Below, one piece after another: positions 1 through 6,435 of a stretch of 6,946 nt of DNA. The notes under the pieces were generated by a model. The model was not told the origin of the DNA, made no database searches, and saw only the letters and a program-made list of their open reading frames with translations. The position numbers were made by a program, and so were the translations under genes. How positions within the stretch are numbered: position 1 is the stretch's first letter; each line of letters opens with the position of its first letter. The stretch is from contig CAIQHW010000570.1 in NCBI GenBank assembly GCA_903871715.1, positions 1 through 6,946 of the forward strand. The letters are read 5' to 3'. This DNA is from an uncultured bacterium (GTDB lineage: Bacteria > Bacteroidota > Bacteroidia > Chitinophagales > CAIODY01).

Positions 1-1093
1 ATCGTGCCGCTTTATCTGCCGAATCGCTGTAGATAACGCCACCCATCTGTACTTCGCCTTTTGCACTTTTTACAATCTTGCGGTTGTTAGCCACTATGCC
101 CACACTCCATCCATCAATTCGAGCATAACCGCAAATAATTGTTTTGCCATAATTTTGTTTGTATTCATCCAGCTCACTATTGTCCACCATTCGCTCAATG
201 ATTTCTCTCATGTCGTAAGGTTTGCCATCGGCAGGAAATAAACCGTAAATTTCTTTTTCATCTTTCAACGGTTTTACACTTTCAATACGGTCGAATCCTG
301 CATTGCCTTTACGTCCCATTTTACTAACCAGACTACGAATCTGTTTCAAACATTCGTCATCGTTTTTCATTTTGTAATCTGTAACACCGCTTATTTCAGT
401 TGTGGTAGTAGCACCACCTAATGTTTCTACATCAATGTTTTCGCCGATTGCAGCTTTCACCAAAAACGGACCAGCTAAGAAAATACTTCCTGTGCCTTCT
501 ACAATCAATGCTTCATCACTCATAATAGGCAAGTAAGCACCACCAGCTACACATGCACCCATGATAGCAGAAATCTGCGGAATGCCTTTGCTACTCATCA
601 CTGCGTTGTTTCTAAACATTCTGCCAAAGTGCTCTTTATCTGCAAAAATATCTTCCTGTAAGGGCAAATAAATTCCTGCGCTATCCACCAAATAAATAAT
701 CGGGATATGATTTTCCATTGCAATTTCCTGCGCTCTTAAATTCTTTTTACCTGTAATTGGAAACCATGCACCACTCTTAACAGTTGCATCATTTGCTACC
801 ACCATACACTGACGACCAGCGATATAACCCAACACTACAACAACACCACCAGCAGGGCATCCACCATGTTCAGGATACATTTCATAACCCACAAAAGCAC
901 CCATTTCAAACTGTGGTTTGTTTTTATCGAGCAAAGCCTCAATACGTTCACGAGCAGTGAGTTTGCCTTTTTCGTGCAATTTGTCAATGCTTTTTTGTCC
1001 GCCACCTAATTGAATTTTTTCAAATCTTTTTTTTGCTTCGCTAATCAGCAAACGCATCGCATCGTCGTTTTTATTGAAAGTTAAATCGGTCAT
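1..1093 (-). CDS. Acyl-CoA carboxylase carboxyltransferase (beta) subunit, methylcrotonyl-CoA carboxylase beta-like; 3' end cut by window edge
   Basis: Carboxyltransferase subunit of a biotin-dependent acyl-CoA carboxylase, which moves CO2 from biotin on the partner alpha subunit to an acyl-CoA in the cytoplasm. The minus strand reads open from ATG at 1093 for 364 codons to the left edge; the family is usually about 510-550 residues, so roughly the N-terminal two thirds is present. Visible motifs: LTARERI (45-51), ANDATVKSGAW (100-110), LVDSAGIYLP (135-144), HFGRMF (155-160), the oxyanion-type glycine stretch GACVAGGAYLP (179-189), IFLAGPFLVKAAIGE (204-218) and the start of the second domain, GGVIYSDSADKAAR (351-364). 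The HFGRMF, AGGAYLP and LAGPFLVKAA combination resembles methylcrotonyl-CoA carboxylase beta more than propionyl-CoA carboxylase beta; the true substrate (methylcrotonyl-, geranyl- or another acyl-CoA) cannot be settled here. It appears to be first in its transcription unit. No biotin carboxylase or biotin carrier gene lies within the window; any would be beyond the left edge or elsewhere. Confidence 0.93.
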   Translation of the reverse strand, partial: MTDLTFNKNDDAMRLLISEAKKRFEKIQLGGGQKSIDKLHEKGKLTARERIEALLDKNKPQFEMGAFVGYEMYPEHGGCPAGGVVVVLGYIAGRQCMVVANDATVKSGAWFPITGKKNLRAQEIAMENHIPIIYLVDSAGIYLPLQEDIFADKEHFGRMFRNNAVMSSKGIPQISAIMGACVAGGAYLPIMSDEALIVEGTGSIFLAGPFLVKAAIGENIDVETLGGATTTTEISGVTDYKMKNDDECLKQIRSLVSKMGRKGNAGFDRIESVKPLKDEKEIYGLFPADGKPYDMREIIERMVDNSELDEYKQNYGKTIICGYARIDGWSVGIVANNRKIVKSAKGEVQMGGVIYSDSADKAAR

Positions 1094-1105
1094 TTATTTA
1101 AGAAA

Positions 1106-1133
1106 GTTATTAGTTACTTGTTATTGGTTATTA
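1106..1133. repeat. Four-copy 7-bp tandem repeat in the carboxylase leader
   Basis: Four adjoining heptamers on the plus strand read GTTATTA, GTTACTT, GTTATTG and GTTATTA, each keeping GTTA at positions 1-4. They lie between the predicted -7 box (1147-1154) and the start codon (1093) of the minus-strand carboxylase gene, so they would be transcribed in its 5' leader as degenerate TAATAAC units. No coding sense is apparent, and the function is unknown. Confidence 0.7.
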
Positions 1134-1146
1134 GGAAAATGAGATG

Positions 1147-1173
1147 CAAAAGTAAGGGAAATGAAATTCACAA
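1147..1173 (-). promoter_or_regulatory. Promoter of the acyl-CoA carboxylase gene (Bacteroidota type)
   Basis: Reading the minus strand, a perfect TAnnTTTG -7 box (TACTTTTG, 1154 to 1147) is preceded by TTG (1173 to 1171) with a 16-base spacer, slightly short of the usual spacing. The start codon lies 53 bases downstream, leaving a leader of roughly 50 bases that contains the heptamer repeats. The -7 box is convincing and the -33 element less so. Confidence 0.55.
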
Positions 1174-1174
1174 T

Positions 1175-1204
1175 TTTGTCGGATTGATAATTCGATTAAC
1201 TTTG
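1175..1204 (+). promoter_or_regulatory. Promoter of the 87-residue gene (Bacteroidota type)
   Basis: TTTG (1175-1178) is followed after an 18-base spacer by a perfect TAnnTTTG box (TAACTTTG, 1197-1204). The GTG start at 1209 lies 4 bases after the box, close to where transcription should begin. The -33 element is 1-2 bases from the one used by the divergent carboxylase promoter, so the two promoters are back to back and probably compete. Confidence 0.6.
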
Positions 1205-1208
1205 GATT

Positions 1209-1472
1209 GTGAATCATGATTATAGGCTAATCAGAACCATTACACTTTATAGCATTGCTACAGATGAATTCATTCGAGAGTATAATTTGAATGAAATTTC
1301 TGACGAATTTCTTTTGACAATTGTTGCAGGGAAAGAAGACGACCCTTTGCTTTTCGACCCTTATCCACTTGATGAAAAAGCAATTGACGAGTTGAACAAT
1401 TTGTTAGAGAATAAAATTTCTTTTGAACCAGATTTATTTGCATGTTTTCTAGAAACCTATTCTGCTGAATAA
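1209..1472 (+). CDS. Small acidic protein of unknown function, possibly DUF7683-like
   Basis: An 87-residue cytoplasmic protein with no signal peptide or membrane segment and a strongly acidic middle. The opening, RTITLYSIATDEFIREYNL (9-27), looks like paired beta strands and is followed by an EDDP-x-L-x-x-DPYPL stretch (43-54) and an amphipathic helix (55-68). This arrangement of a strand pair, a leucine-rich helix and a DDP/YPL motif recalls DUF7683 small proteins, but that is from memory and tentative; no biochemical role is known to me. The frame has a stop at 1197-1199 and no ATG at all, so the GTG at 1209 is the only sensible start; its position 4 bases after a perfect -7 box supports this. 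The SDR gene follows 39 bases later on the same strand with its own predicted promoter. Confidence 0.6.
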   Translation: MNHDYRLIRTITLYSIATDEFIREYNLNEISDEFLLTIVAGKEDDPLLFDPYPLDEKAIDELNNLLENKISFEPDLFACFLETYSAE

Positions 1473-1476
1473 TTTA

Positions 1477-1506
1477 TTGGTTTAAAAAAACAGTGTGCTT
1501 ATTTTG
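1477..1506 (+). promoter_or_regulatory. Putative promoter of the SDR gene
   Basis: TTG (1477-1479), a 19-base spacer and TTATTTTG (1499-1506) fit the Bacteroidota -33/-7 pattern with one mismatch (TT for TA) in the -7 box. The ATG at 1512 is 5 bases after the box. The TTG lies just past the stop codon of the 87-residue gene, so the dehydrogenase may be transcribed on its own as well as by read-through. Confidence 0.45.
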
Positions 1507-1511
1507 CAGCC

Positions 1512-2273
1512 ATGAACAAAATCATTTTTATCACAGGAGCTACATCAGGTTTTGGAAAAGCCATTGCAGAAAAATTTGCAGCAGGTGGTTACAACATCAT
1601 CGCTTGTGGCAGAAGAATAGAGCGTTTGCAAGATTTGCAAAAAAATTTAGAAACAAAATTCGACATACAAGTTTTGATTTCAGCATTTGATATTCAAAAC
1701 AGAAAAGCCGTAGAAACTGCTTTGGAAGCCATTCCTAAAGCATGGAGAGCGATTGATATTTTAGTCAACAATGCAGGATTAGCTGCTGGCTTGAGCGAAA
1801 TTCAAACTGGCAACATTGATGATTGGGAACAAATGATTGATACCAATTTGAAAGGGTTGTTGTATGTAACTCGAACCATTTCGCCTTGGATGATTGAACG
1901 CAAACAAGGTCATATTTTCAACATCGGTTCCATTGCAGCCAAATATGTTTACCCTCGGGGAAATGTGTATTGTGCTACCAAACATGCTGTGGGTGCATTA
2001 AACGAAGCGATGCGAATTGATATGTTGCCATTCAATATTAAAGTTACAGCCATTCATCCAGGTGCTGCCGAAACAGAATTTTCATTAGTACGTTTCAAAG
2101 GTGATGAAGAAAAAGCGAAATCAATTTATGCAGGATTTACGCCACTTTATGCTGAAAATATTGCCGACATTGCTTGGTTTTGCAGTCAGCAACCGGCTGC
2201 GGTTTGCATCAATGATTTGGTGGTAACGCCCATCACACAAGCCGATTCGCATTATTCAAGAAAGAGTAGTTGA
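1512..2273 (+). CDS. Short-chain dehydrogenase/reductase, YdfG-like (NADP-dependent hydroxy acid/serine dehydrogenase type)
   Basis: A classical 253-residue soluble SDR, full length for the family. It has the cofactor glycine motif TGATSGFG (8-15), an arginine pair after the second strand (GRR, 33-35) that favours NADP(H), the structural NNAG (86-89), and a complete catalytic set of N112, S140, Y153 and K157 (YCATK). The PG turn is at 183-184, followed by TEFSLVRFKGD (188-198). That last segment and the VVTPITQ ending (237-243) closely resemble E. coli YdfG, which oxidises L-allo-threonine, serine and 3-hydroxy acids and reduces malonic semialdehyde. A related substrate is therefore likely, but SDR specificity is not safely read from sequence. 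The ATG at 1512 directly precedes the first Rossmann strand, so the start is secure. The gene lies 88 bases before ccmF; nothing suggests a shared function. Confidence 0.92.
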   Translation: MNKIIFITGATSGFGKAIAEKFAAGGYNIIACGRRIERLQDLQKNLETKFDIQVLISAFDIQNRKAVETALEAIPKAWRAIDILVNNAGLAAGLSEIQTGNIDDWEQMIDTNLKGLLYVTRTISPWMIERKQGHIFNIGSIAAKYVYPRGNVYCATKHAVGALNEAMRIDMLPFNIKVTAIHPGAAETEFSLVRFKGDEEKAKSIYAGFTPLYAENIADIAWFCSQQPAAVCINDLVVTPITQADSHYSRKSS

Positions 2274-2349
2274 TTGTTTTTGGAAAATTTCTTTTCAACT
2301 AATTTGTGATTAATTTCTCGGTAAGAAAATAAAATCAACATTGCCCAAC

Positions 2350-2357
2350 TATCTTTG
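2350..2357 (+). promoter_or_regulatory. -7 promoter box of ccmF
   Basis: TATCTTTG matches TAnnTTTG perfectly and sits 4 bases before the ATG at 2362. No good TTG is found 17-21 bases upstream, so the -33 part is weak. The box lies inside the reading frame if the gene is extended to TTG at 2341, which argues for the ATG at 2362 as the true start and for a leaderless or near-leaderless mRNA. Confidence 0.5.
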
Positions 2358-2361
2358 CCCC

Positions 2362-4767
2362 ATGCTTAATACCATTTTTGAAGGAGAACATTTAATGCCA
2401 GGCAACATCGGCAGATTAGCCATTATCGTAGTTTTTGTGGCTTCGTTAGTTGCTGCTGTTTCATTTTTTTTCAGCGAAAAAAAATCGGATGAAAAAGAAA
2501 AAGCTGATTTTTTCAATTTAGGAAAATGGAGTTTCATTGCCATGAGTTTGGCTATGGCAGACATTTTCAGCACATTGTTCTATATCATTTACAACCACTA
2601 CTTTGAATATTATTACGCATGGAGGCACAGCAGTTTAGAGTTGCCTGTTTATTACATCATCAGTAGTTTTTGGGAAGGGCAAGAAGGCAGTTTTTTGCTC
2701 TGGATGTTTTGGCAAACAGTGTTGGGTTTAATCATTTTAAAGTTTTCAAAAAGTTATCGAACCCCTGTTTTAATGTGGATGAGTTTGGCGCAAATGCTGC
2801 TGTGTAGCATGTTGCTGGGCATTTATATTTTCGATTATCGCATGGGAAGCAATCCATTTACGATGCTTCGTGATGCGATGCAAAATGCACCCATTTTCAA
2901 ACAAGCCAACTATTTAAGTTTCATCACCGATGGCAACGGCTTGAATCCATTGTTGCAAAATTATTGGATGGTGATTCATCCGCCAGTATTGTTTTTGGGC
3001 TTTGCATCGTGCATTGTTCCATTTGCTTTTGCGATGAGTGGATGGTGGAGAAAAGATTTTGATGGCTGGACAAAACCTGCATTGGGTTGGACTTTGTTCA
3101 ATGGGGTTGCGCTTACTACAGGCATCATGATGGGTGCAGCATGGGCTTATGAAGCATTAAGTTTTGGCGGTTATTGGGCTTGGGACCCAGTGGAAAATGC
3201 ATCGCTGATGCCTTGGCTGACGCTGATTGCAGGCTTGCACACGTTGCTGGCATACAAGTATAGTGGACATGCACAAAAGGCAACTTTCATTTTATTTGGC
3301 TTAACTTTTTTGTTGGTGTTATACGCTTCGTTCCTTACCCGAAGCGGCATTCTGGGCACATCATCTGTTCATGCTTTTACTGATGATGGTTTAGGTTGGC
3401 AATTAGGATTCAACATTTTTGCGTTTATAATTCTGTTTGTGTTGATGATAATTTTCAGAATTAAAAAAGTAGTAGAGCCCGAAAAAGAAGAAGAAATTTC
3501 TTCAAGAGAATTTTGGATGTTCATCGGAGCCTTGGTGTTGCTGGTTTCTGTGATTCAAGTAACCTTCACTACTTCCATTCCTGTGTTCAATAAATTTTTC
3601 AATTTGAATTGGGCACCACCATCAAAACCTGTTGAGCATTACAACAAAATTCAAGTTTGGATTGCCATTCTGTTAGGCTTTTTGACTGGTGCTACACAAT
3701 ATTTGCGATTCAAAAAATCAGAATGGAAATTGTTTGTGAAAAGCATCTGGTTGGTGAAATTAATTTCAATCAGCATTGCAGCATTTTGCATTTGGTATTT
3801 TGAAATTGGAAAAGTTGCTTATTGGATAATGCTTTACGCATCAGTGTTTGCGGTGATTGGCAATGTGAATTATTTAGTGGTGAAACTGAAATCAAAATTC
3901 AAATTATCGGGTGCAAGCATTGCTCACGTTGGGTTTGGTGTGATGCTGTTGGGCATTTTAATTTCATCTTACAAACAAAAAATTCTCACCGAAAACAACC
4001 CGACCAACGGCATGATGGGCAAGGGTTTTGACGACAACATGAGACGTGAAAATATGTTGCTCGTGAAAAATGCTACTGAAAAATTAAATGGTTACGACAT
4101 CACTTATGTGGGCGATAGCACTGCTGCGCCAAATACTTTTTACAAAGTGCATTATGTGAAACACAATACCGACGGTACTTTGGCAGATGATTTTTATTTG
4201 TACCCCAATGTGCAAGAAAATAAAAAAATGGGAACGGTGAATAATCCATCTACCAAACATTATTTCAGCAGTGATATTTACACCATTGTTACTGCTGCAT
4301 CGGATAAGAAAAAAGACGAGCCAACTGATACCAAACAATACCAATTTTACAAAGCAAAACCAGGCGATACGATTCAGTTGAAAAAAGCAAAAGTGTTGGT
4401 AGAAAAAATCAGTAATGAAGTTTTGCGAAAAGATGTTCAACAACAAAGTGGTGATATTGTGGCTTCGGTTCGATGTCGTGTATTCAGCGATAATCAAAGC
4501 TTTGAAGCCGAACCAGTTTATTTAATTCGCAATCAAATGGCTGTGCCTGTGGAAGCAAAAGTGGAAGATTTGGGGGTGAAAATTTTTGTGAATCAAATTT
4601 TACCTAACGAAAATAAAATTGAATTTGGCATTGCCGAAGAAACACCAAAGTTAGATTACATCACTTTAAAGGCGATGGAATTTCCTTACATTAATTTGTT
4701 GTGGCTGGGCACTATTATCACTATGATTGGTTTTGTGATTTCGATTTGGAAGAGGGTGAAAAAGTAA
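2362..4767 (+). CDS. ccmF: CcmF-type cytochrome c haem lyase (often annotated CcsA or cytochrome c biogenesis protein in Bacteroidota)
   Basis: A polytopic inner-membrane protein of 801 residues that attaches haem to apocytochrome c on the periplasmic side. From the ATG at 2362 the WWD haem-handling motif is GGYWAWDPVENASLMPW (269-285). All four histidines expected of CcmF appear to be present: H206 in IHPPVLFLG, H293 in GLHTL shortly after the WWD motif, H337 in TSSVHAF and H522 in AHVGFGVMLLG. Long hydrophobic segments run from about 17 to 540. A soluble, lysine-rich, probably periplasmic domain of about 230 residues follows (541-772), then a last membrane helix (774-796) and a basic tail. 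E. coli CcmF is about 650 residues, so this long soluble domain is the main difference. The frame could be extended to TTG at 2341, but that would translate the -7 box, so ATG 2362 is preferred. No other ccm gene is in the window. accA converges on it 51 bases downstream. Confidence 0.9.
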   Translation: MLNTIFEGEHLMPGNIGRLAIIVVFVASLVAAVSFFFSEKKSDEKEKADFFNLGKWSFIAMSLAMADIFSTLFYIIYNHYFEYYYAWRHSSLELPVYYIISSFWEGQEGSFLLWMFWQTVLGLIILKFSKSYRTPVLMWMSLAQMLLCSMLLGIYIFDYRMGSNPFTMLRDAMQNAPIFKQANYLSFITDGNGLNPLLQNYWMVIHPPVLFLGFASCIVPFAFAMSGWWRKDFDGWTKPALGWTLFNGVALTTGIMMGAAWAYEALSFGGYWAWDPVENASLMPWLTLIAGLHTLLAYKYSGHAQKATFILFGLTFLLVLYASFLTRSGILGTSSVHAFTDDGLGWQLGFNIFAFIILFVLMIIFRIKKVVEPEKEEEISSREFWMFIGALVLLVSVIQVTFTTSIPVFNKFFNLNWAPPSKPVEHYNKIQVWIAILLGFLTGATQYLRFKKSEWKLFVKSIWLVKLISISIAAFCIWYFEIGKVAYWIMLYASVFAVIGNVNYLVVKLKSKFKLSGASIAHVGFGVMLLGILISSYKQKILTENNPTNGMMGKGFDDNMRRENMLLVKNATEKLNGYDITYVGDSTAAPNTFYKVHYVKHNTDGTLADDFYLYPNVQENKKMGTVNNPSTKHYFSSDIYTIVTAASDKKKDEPTDTKQYQFYKAKPGDTIQLKKAKVLVEKISNEVLRKDVQQQSGDIVASVRCRVFSDNQSFEAEPVYLIRNQMAVPVEAKVEDLGVKIFVNQILPNENKIEFGIAEETPKLDYITLKAMEFPYINLLWLGTIITMIGFVISIWKRVKK

Positions 4768-4818
4768 TTAGTAAAAAAATGGGGGCTTTTAAAAAGTGGT
4801 ATTCTTGCAACACGCAAA

Positions 4819-5775
4819 TTATTCGTTTTCATCCACTTCTCCCATGGCATCAAATTTTGCGATACGATTTTTCACTCTTTCTTCTGGCGATTGATTTTTC
4901 AATTCAGCTAAATATTTTTTGATTTCGTTTTTAATAATTGCTGCCATCTCTCCAGGATTGGTATGTGCTCCACCCAACGGTTCTTTAATAATGCCATCAA
5001 TCAATTTAAACGAACTCATATCATCGGCTGTGAGCTTTAATTGCTCGGCTGCTTTTTCTTTAAAATCCCAACTACGCCACAAAATCGAACTGCAACTTTC
5101 GGGAGAAATAACCGAGTACCAAGTGTTTTCTAACATCAACACTTTATCGCCAATGCCTATTCCCAAAGCCCCACCGGATGCGCCTTCGCCAATGATGATA
5201 CAAATAATCGGCACTTTCAATTTTGCCATTTCAAACAAATTTCGGGCAATGGCTTCGCCCTGACCACGTTCTTCGGCTTCTAAACCAGGAAACGCACCAG
5301 GAGTATCAATAAATGTAATCACAGGTTTATTAAATCGCTCTGCCATTTTCATCAATCGCAAAGCCTTGCGATAGCCTTCGGGATTTGGCATCCCGAAGTT
5401 TCGATATTGCCGTTGTTTTGTATTAGAGCCCTTTTGCTGCCCCACAATCACGACAGATTGCCCATCTATCATACCCATTCCACCTACCATAGCTTTATCA
5501 TCTTTCACATTTCTATCACCATGCAATTCAATAAATGATTCACAAATTTGCTCGATGTAATAAAGTGTATAAGGTCTTTCAGGATGCCGACTCAATTGCA
5601 CACGTTGCCACGGCGTTAATTCTGTATAGATTTTTTTTCGCAGCGCCACAATTTTTTCTTCCAACTCTTTCACCGTAGAACTCATATCCACCTTGGTTTT
5701 TTCGGCTATTTCATTGGTCTTTTCAATTTGTTTATACAACTCTTCAATCGGTTTTTCAAACTCTAAATAAGTCAT
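4819..5775 (-). CDS. accA: Acetyl-CoA carboxylase carboxyltransferase subunit alpha
   Basis: AccA pairs with AccD to move the carboxyl group from biotin on AccB to acetyl-CoA, giving malonyl-CoA, the first committed step of fatty acid synthesis. The 318 residues match the family's usual length. The N-terminal part carries a helical, coiled-coil-like region (about 6-50) and the RHPERPYT segment (63-70). The crotonase-like core follows: ELHGDRN (83-89), IVGQQKG (110-116), NFGMPNPEGYRKALR (126-140), TFIDTPGAFPG (154-164), the oxyanion glycines GEGASGGALGIG (196-207) and SVISPESCSSILW (221-233). The C-terminal part has LIDGIIKEPLGGAH (258-271). All expected core motifs are intact. The ATG at 5775 is the first in frame before the conserved helices. 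The gene stands alone; accD and accBC are not in the window. It is divergent from tRNA-Asp and convergent with ccmF. Confidence 0.97.
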   Translation of the reverse strand: MTYLEFEKPIEELYKQIEKTNEIAEKTKVDMSSTVKELEEKIVALRKKIYTELTPWQRVQLSRHPERPYTLYYIEQICESFIELHGDRNVKDDKAMVGGMGMIDGQSVVIVGQQKGSNTKQRQYRNFGMPNPEGYRKALRLMKMAERFNKPVITFIDTPGAFPGLEAEERGQGEAIARNLFEMAKLKVPIICIIIGEGASGGALGIGIGDKVLMLENTWYSVISPESCSSILWRSWDFKEKAAEQLKLTADDMSSFKLIDGIIKEPLGGAHTNPGEMAAIIKNEIKKYLAELKNQSPEERVKNRIAKFDAMGEVDENE

Positions 5776-5798
5776 TGCAAAAATGTTTTGGTGGATGG

Positions 5799-5806
5799 CA
5801 AATTTA
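5799..5806 (-). promoter_or_regulatory. -7 promoter box of accA
   Basis: On the minus strand TAAATTTG (5806 to 5799) is a perfect TAnnTTTG box, 23 bases before the accA ATG. No clear TTG is found 17-21 bases upstream, so only the -7 element is supported. It stands back to back with the tRNA-Asp promoter, leaving about 27 bases between the two. Confidence 0.45.
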
Positions 5807-5833
5807 CAAACGAAATTAAAATTGGCGGCTTTA

Positions 5834-5863
5834 TTTGAAAATTAAAAAGTTGTGCTACCTTTG
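5834..5863 (+). promoter_or_regulatory. Promoter of tRNA-Asp (textbook Bacteroidota type)
   Basis: TTTG (5834-5837), an 18-base spacer and TACCTTTG (5856-5863) match both consensus elements exactly. The mature tRNA begins 37 bases after the box, leaving a short A-rich 5' leader for processing by RNase P. This is the clearest promoter in the window and the reference for judging the others. Confidence 0.75.
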
Positions 5864-5900
5864 CACTCCCAAAAAAAATCGACAGAAATAGTCGAACCAC

Positions 5901-5974
5901 GGTGTGGTAGTTCAGCTGGTTAGAATGCCGCCCTGTCACGGCGGAGGTCGCGGGTTCGAGTCCCGTCCACACCG
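5901..5974 (+). tRNA. trnD: tRNA-Asp (anticodon GTC)
   Basis: The sequence folds into a full cloverleaf. The 7-bp acceptor stem pairs GGTGTGG (5901-5907) with CCACACC (5967-5973), with discriminator G at 5974. The D arm holds TTCAGCTGGTTAGAA (5911-5925). The anticodon stem is a perfect CCGCC/GGCGG (5928-5932 and 5940-5944) around loop CTGTCAC, with anticodon GTC at 5935-5937. The T arm GCGGG-TTCGAGT-CCCGT (5950-5966) contains the usual closing G-U pair. The 3' CCA is not encoded (the DNA continues CAA), so it must be added by the nucleotidyltransferase. GTC decodes GAC and GAT. Confidence 0.97.
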
Positions 5975-5979
5975 CAAAT

Positions 5980-6020
5980 AAAACCCGAAACACTTATCAA
6001 TAAAGCGTTTCGGGTTTTTT
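5980..6020. terminator. Intrinsic terminator of tRNA-Asp, probably bidirectional
   Basis: AAAACCCGAAAC (5980-5991) pairs perfectly with GTTTCGGGTTTT (6007-6018) across a 15-base loop, and six T residues (6015-6020) follow on the plus strand. It begins 6 bases after the tRNA. On the minus strand the same hairpin is followed by a T-rich tail (TTTTATTTG), so it can also end the operon arriving from the right, whose last stop codon is at 6052. Confidence 0.85.
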
Positions 6021-6051
6021 GTTGAAATATGCTGACAATTTTTTAAGAAAT

Positions 6052-6432
6052 TTATTCTTCAAAAAAATCTTGCAAACTGCCGAAATAAGCACCGTTCCAA
6101 CCTTCTACCATATCTTCAAAAGCTTCATCAGGAATATTAGTGTGATTCAATTCAGCCGATGTTCCATTTTTATCAGTATGCAATTTTATAGTAACAATCG
6201 AAGGCAAAGGCTCATCGCCAAAATACCATTGTTGCACCAATTTTTTGTTCTCCACAAATTCTAAATTCATGCCCTCAATATTACCGTCCATTATCGAAAA
6301 TTCAGTGTTGGGTATGGCTTGCATCACTGCCTTCTCATTTGTCCAAAGCTCGATGGTAAAAGGGTTAGTGAGTGCCAAATACACTTCTTCGGGAGAAGCA
6401 TTCAGCGAAAAATATTTTTTATAGTCTTTCAT
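6052..6432 (-). CDS. SRPBCC / AHSA1-like START-domain protein
   Basis: A 126-residue soluble protein with the SRPBCC helix-grip fold, which forms a deep pocket for hydrophobic ligands; the ligand here is unknown. The pattern is typical of the AHSA1 (activator of Hsp90 ATPase homologue 1) group: NASPEEVYLALTNPFTIELW (11-30) for the first strand and helices, the strand region MNLEFVENKKLVQQWYFGD (55-73), then SIVTIKLHTDKNGTSAELNHTNIP (78-101), and the ending EGWNGAYFGSLQDFFEE (110-126) for the long C-terminal helix. It is a little shorter than many relatives (about 140-150), but start and end both fit the fold. It begins 3 bases after the stop of the upstream 162-residue gene and almost certainly shares its mRNA. 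The group includes poorly characterised stress and lipid-binding proteins, so no specific role is assigned. Confidence 0.82.
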   Translation of the reverse strand: MKDYKKYFSLNASPEEVYLALTNPFTIELWTNEKAVMQAIPNTEFSIMDGNIEGMNLEFVENKKLVQQWYFGDEPLPSIVTIKLHTDKNGTSAELNHTNIPDEAFEDMVEGWNGAYFGSLQDFFEE

Positions 6433-6435
6433 TTT

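Noticed and set aside
1493..1690. A 65-codon plus-strand reading frame overlapping the SDR start
   Set aside because: It is out of frame with the SDR, whose Rossmann motif begins at residue 8; its composition is not protein-like and it begins inside the SDR promoter.
4084..4497. A 137-codon minus-strand reading frame inside ccmF
   Set aside because: It lies wholly antisense to a strongly supported CcmF frame, and its cysteine-, phenylalanine- and isoleucine-rich sequence is typical of a shadow frame.
4768..4818. Possible terminator between the convergent genes ccmF and accA
   Set aside because: Only weak pairings are visible (CTTTT/AAAAAG without a loop; TTGC/GCAA; AAGTGG at 4794-4799 with CCACTT at 4833-4838 across 33 bases). 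None has a GC-rich stem followed by a T tract, so no terminator is called.
5897..5907. CCAC-GGT-GTGG inverted repeat at the 5' edge of tRNA-Asp
   Set aside because: Only 4 bp with a 3-base loop, and the right arm is part of the acceptor stem; probably chance.
5772..5993. A 73-codon minus-strand reading frame containing GLEPATSAVTGRHSNQLNY
   Set aside because: This peptide is the antisense translation of tRNA-Asp, a well-known spurious protein in databases; it also overlaps the accA start and both promoters.
5901..6020. tRNA-Asp as an integration site for a genomic island
   Set aside because: No repeat of the tRNA 3' end, no integrase and no change in gene character appears within the window; the gene is followed directly by its terminator.
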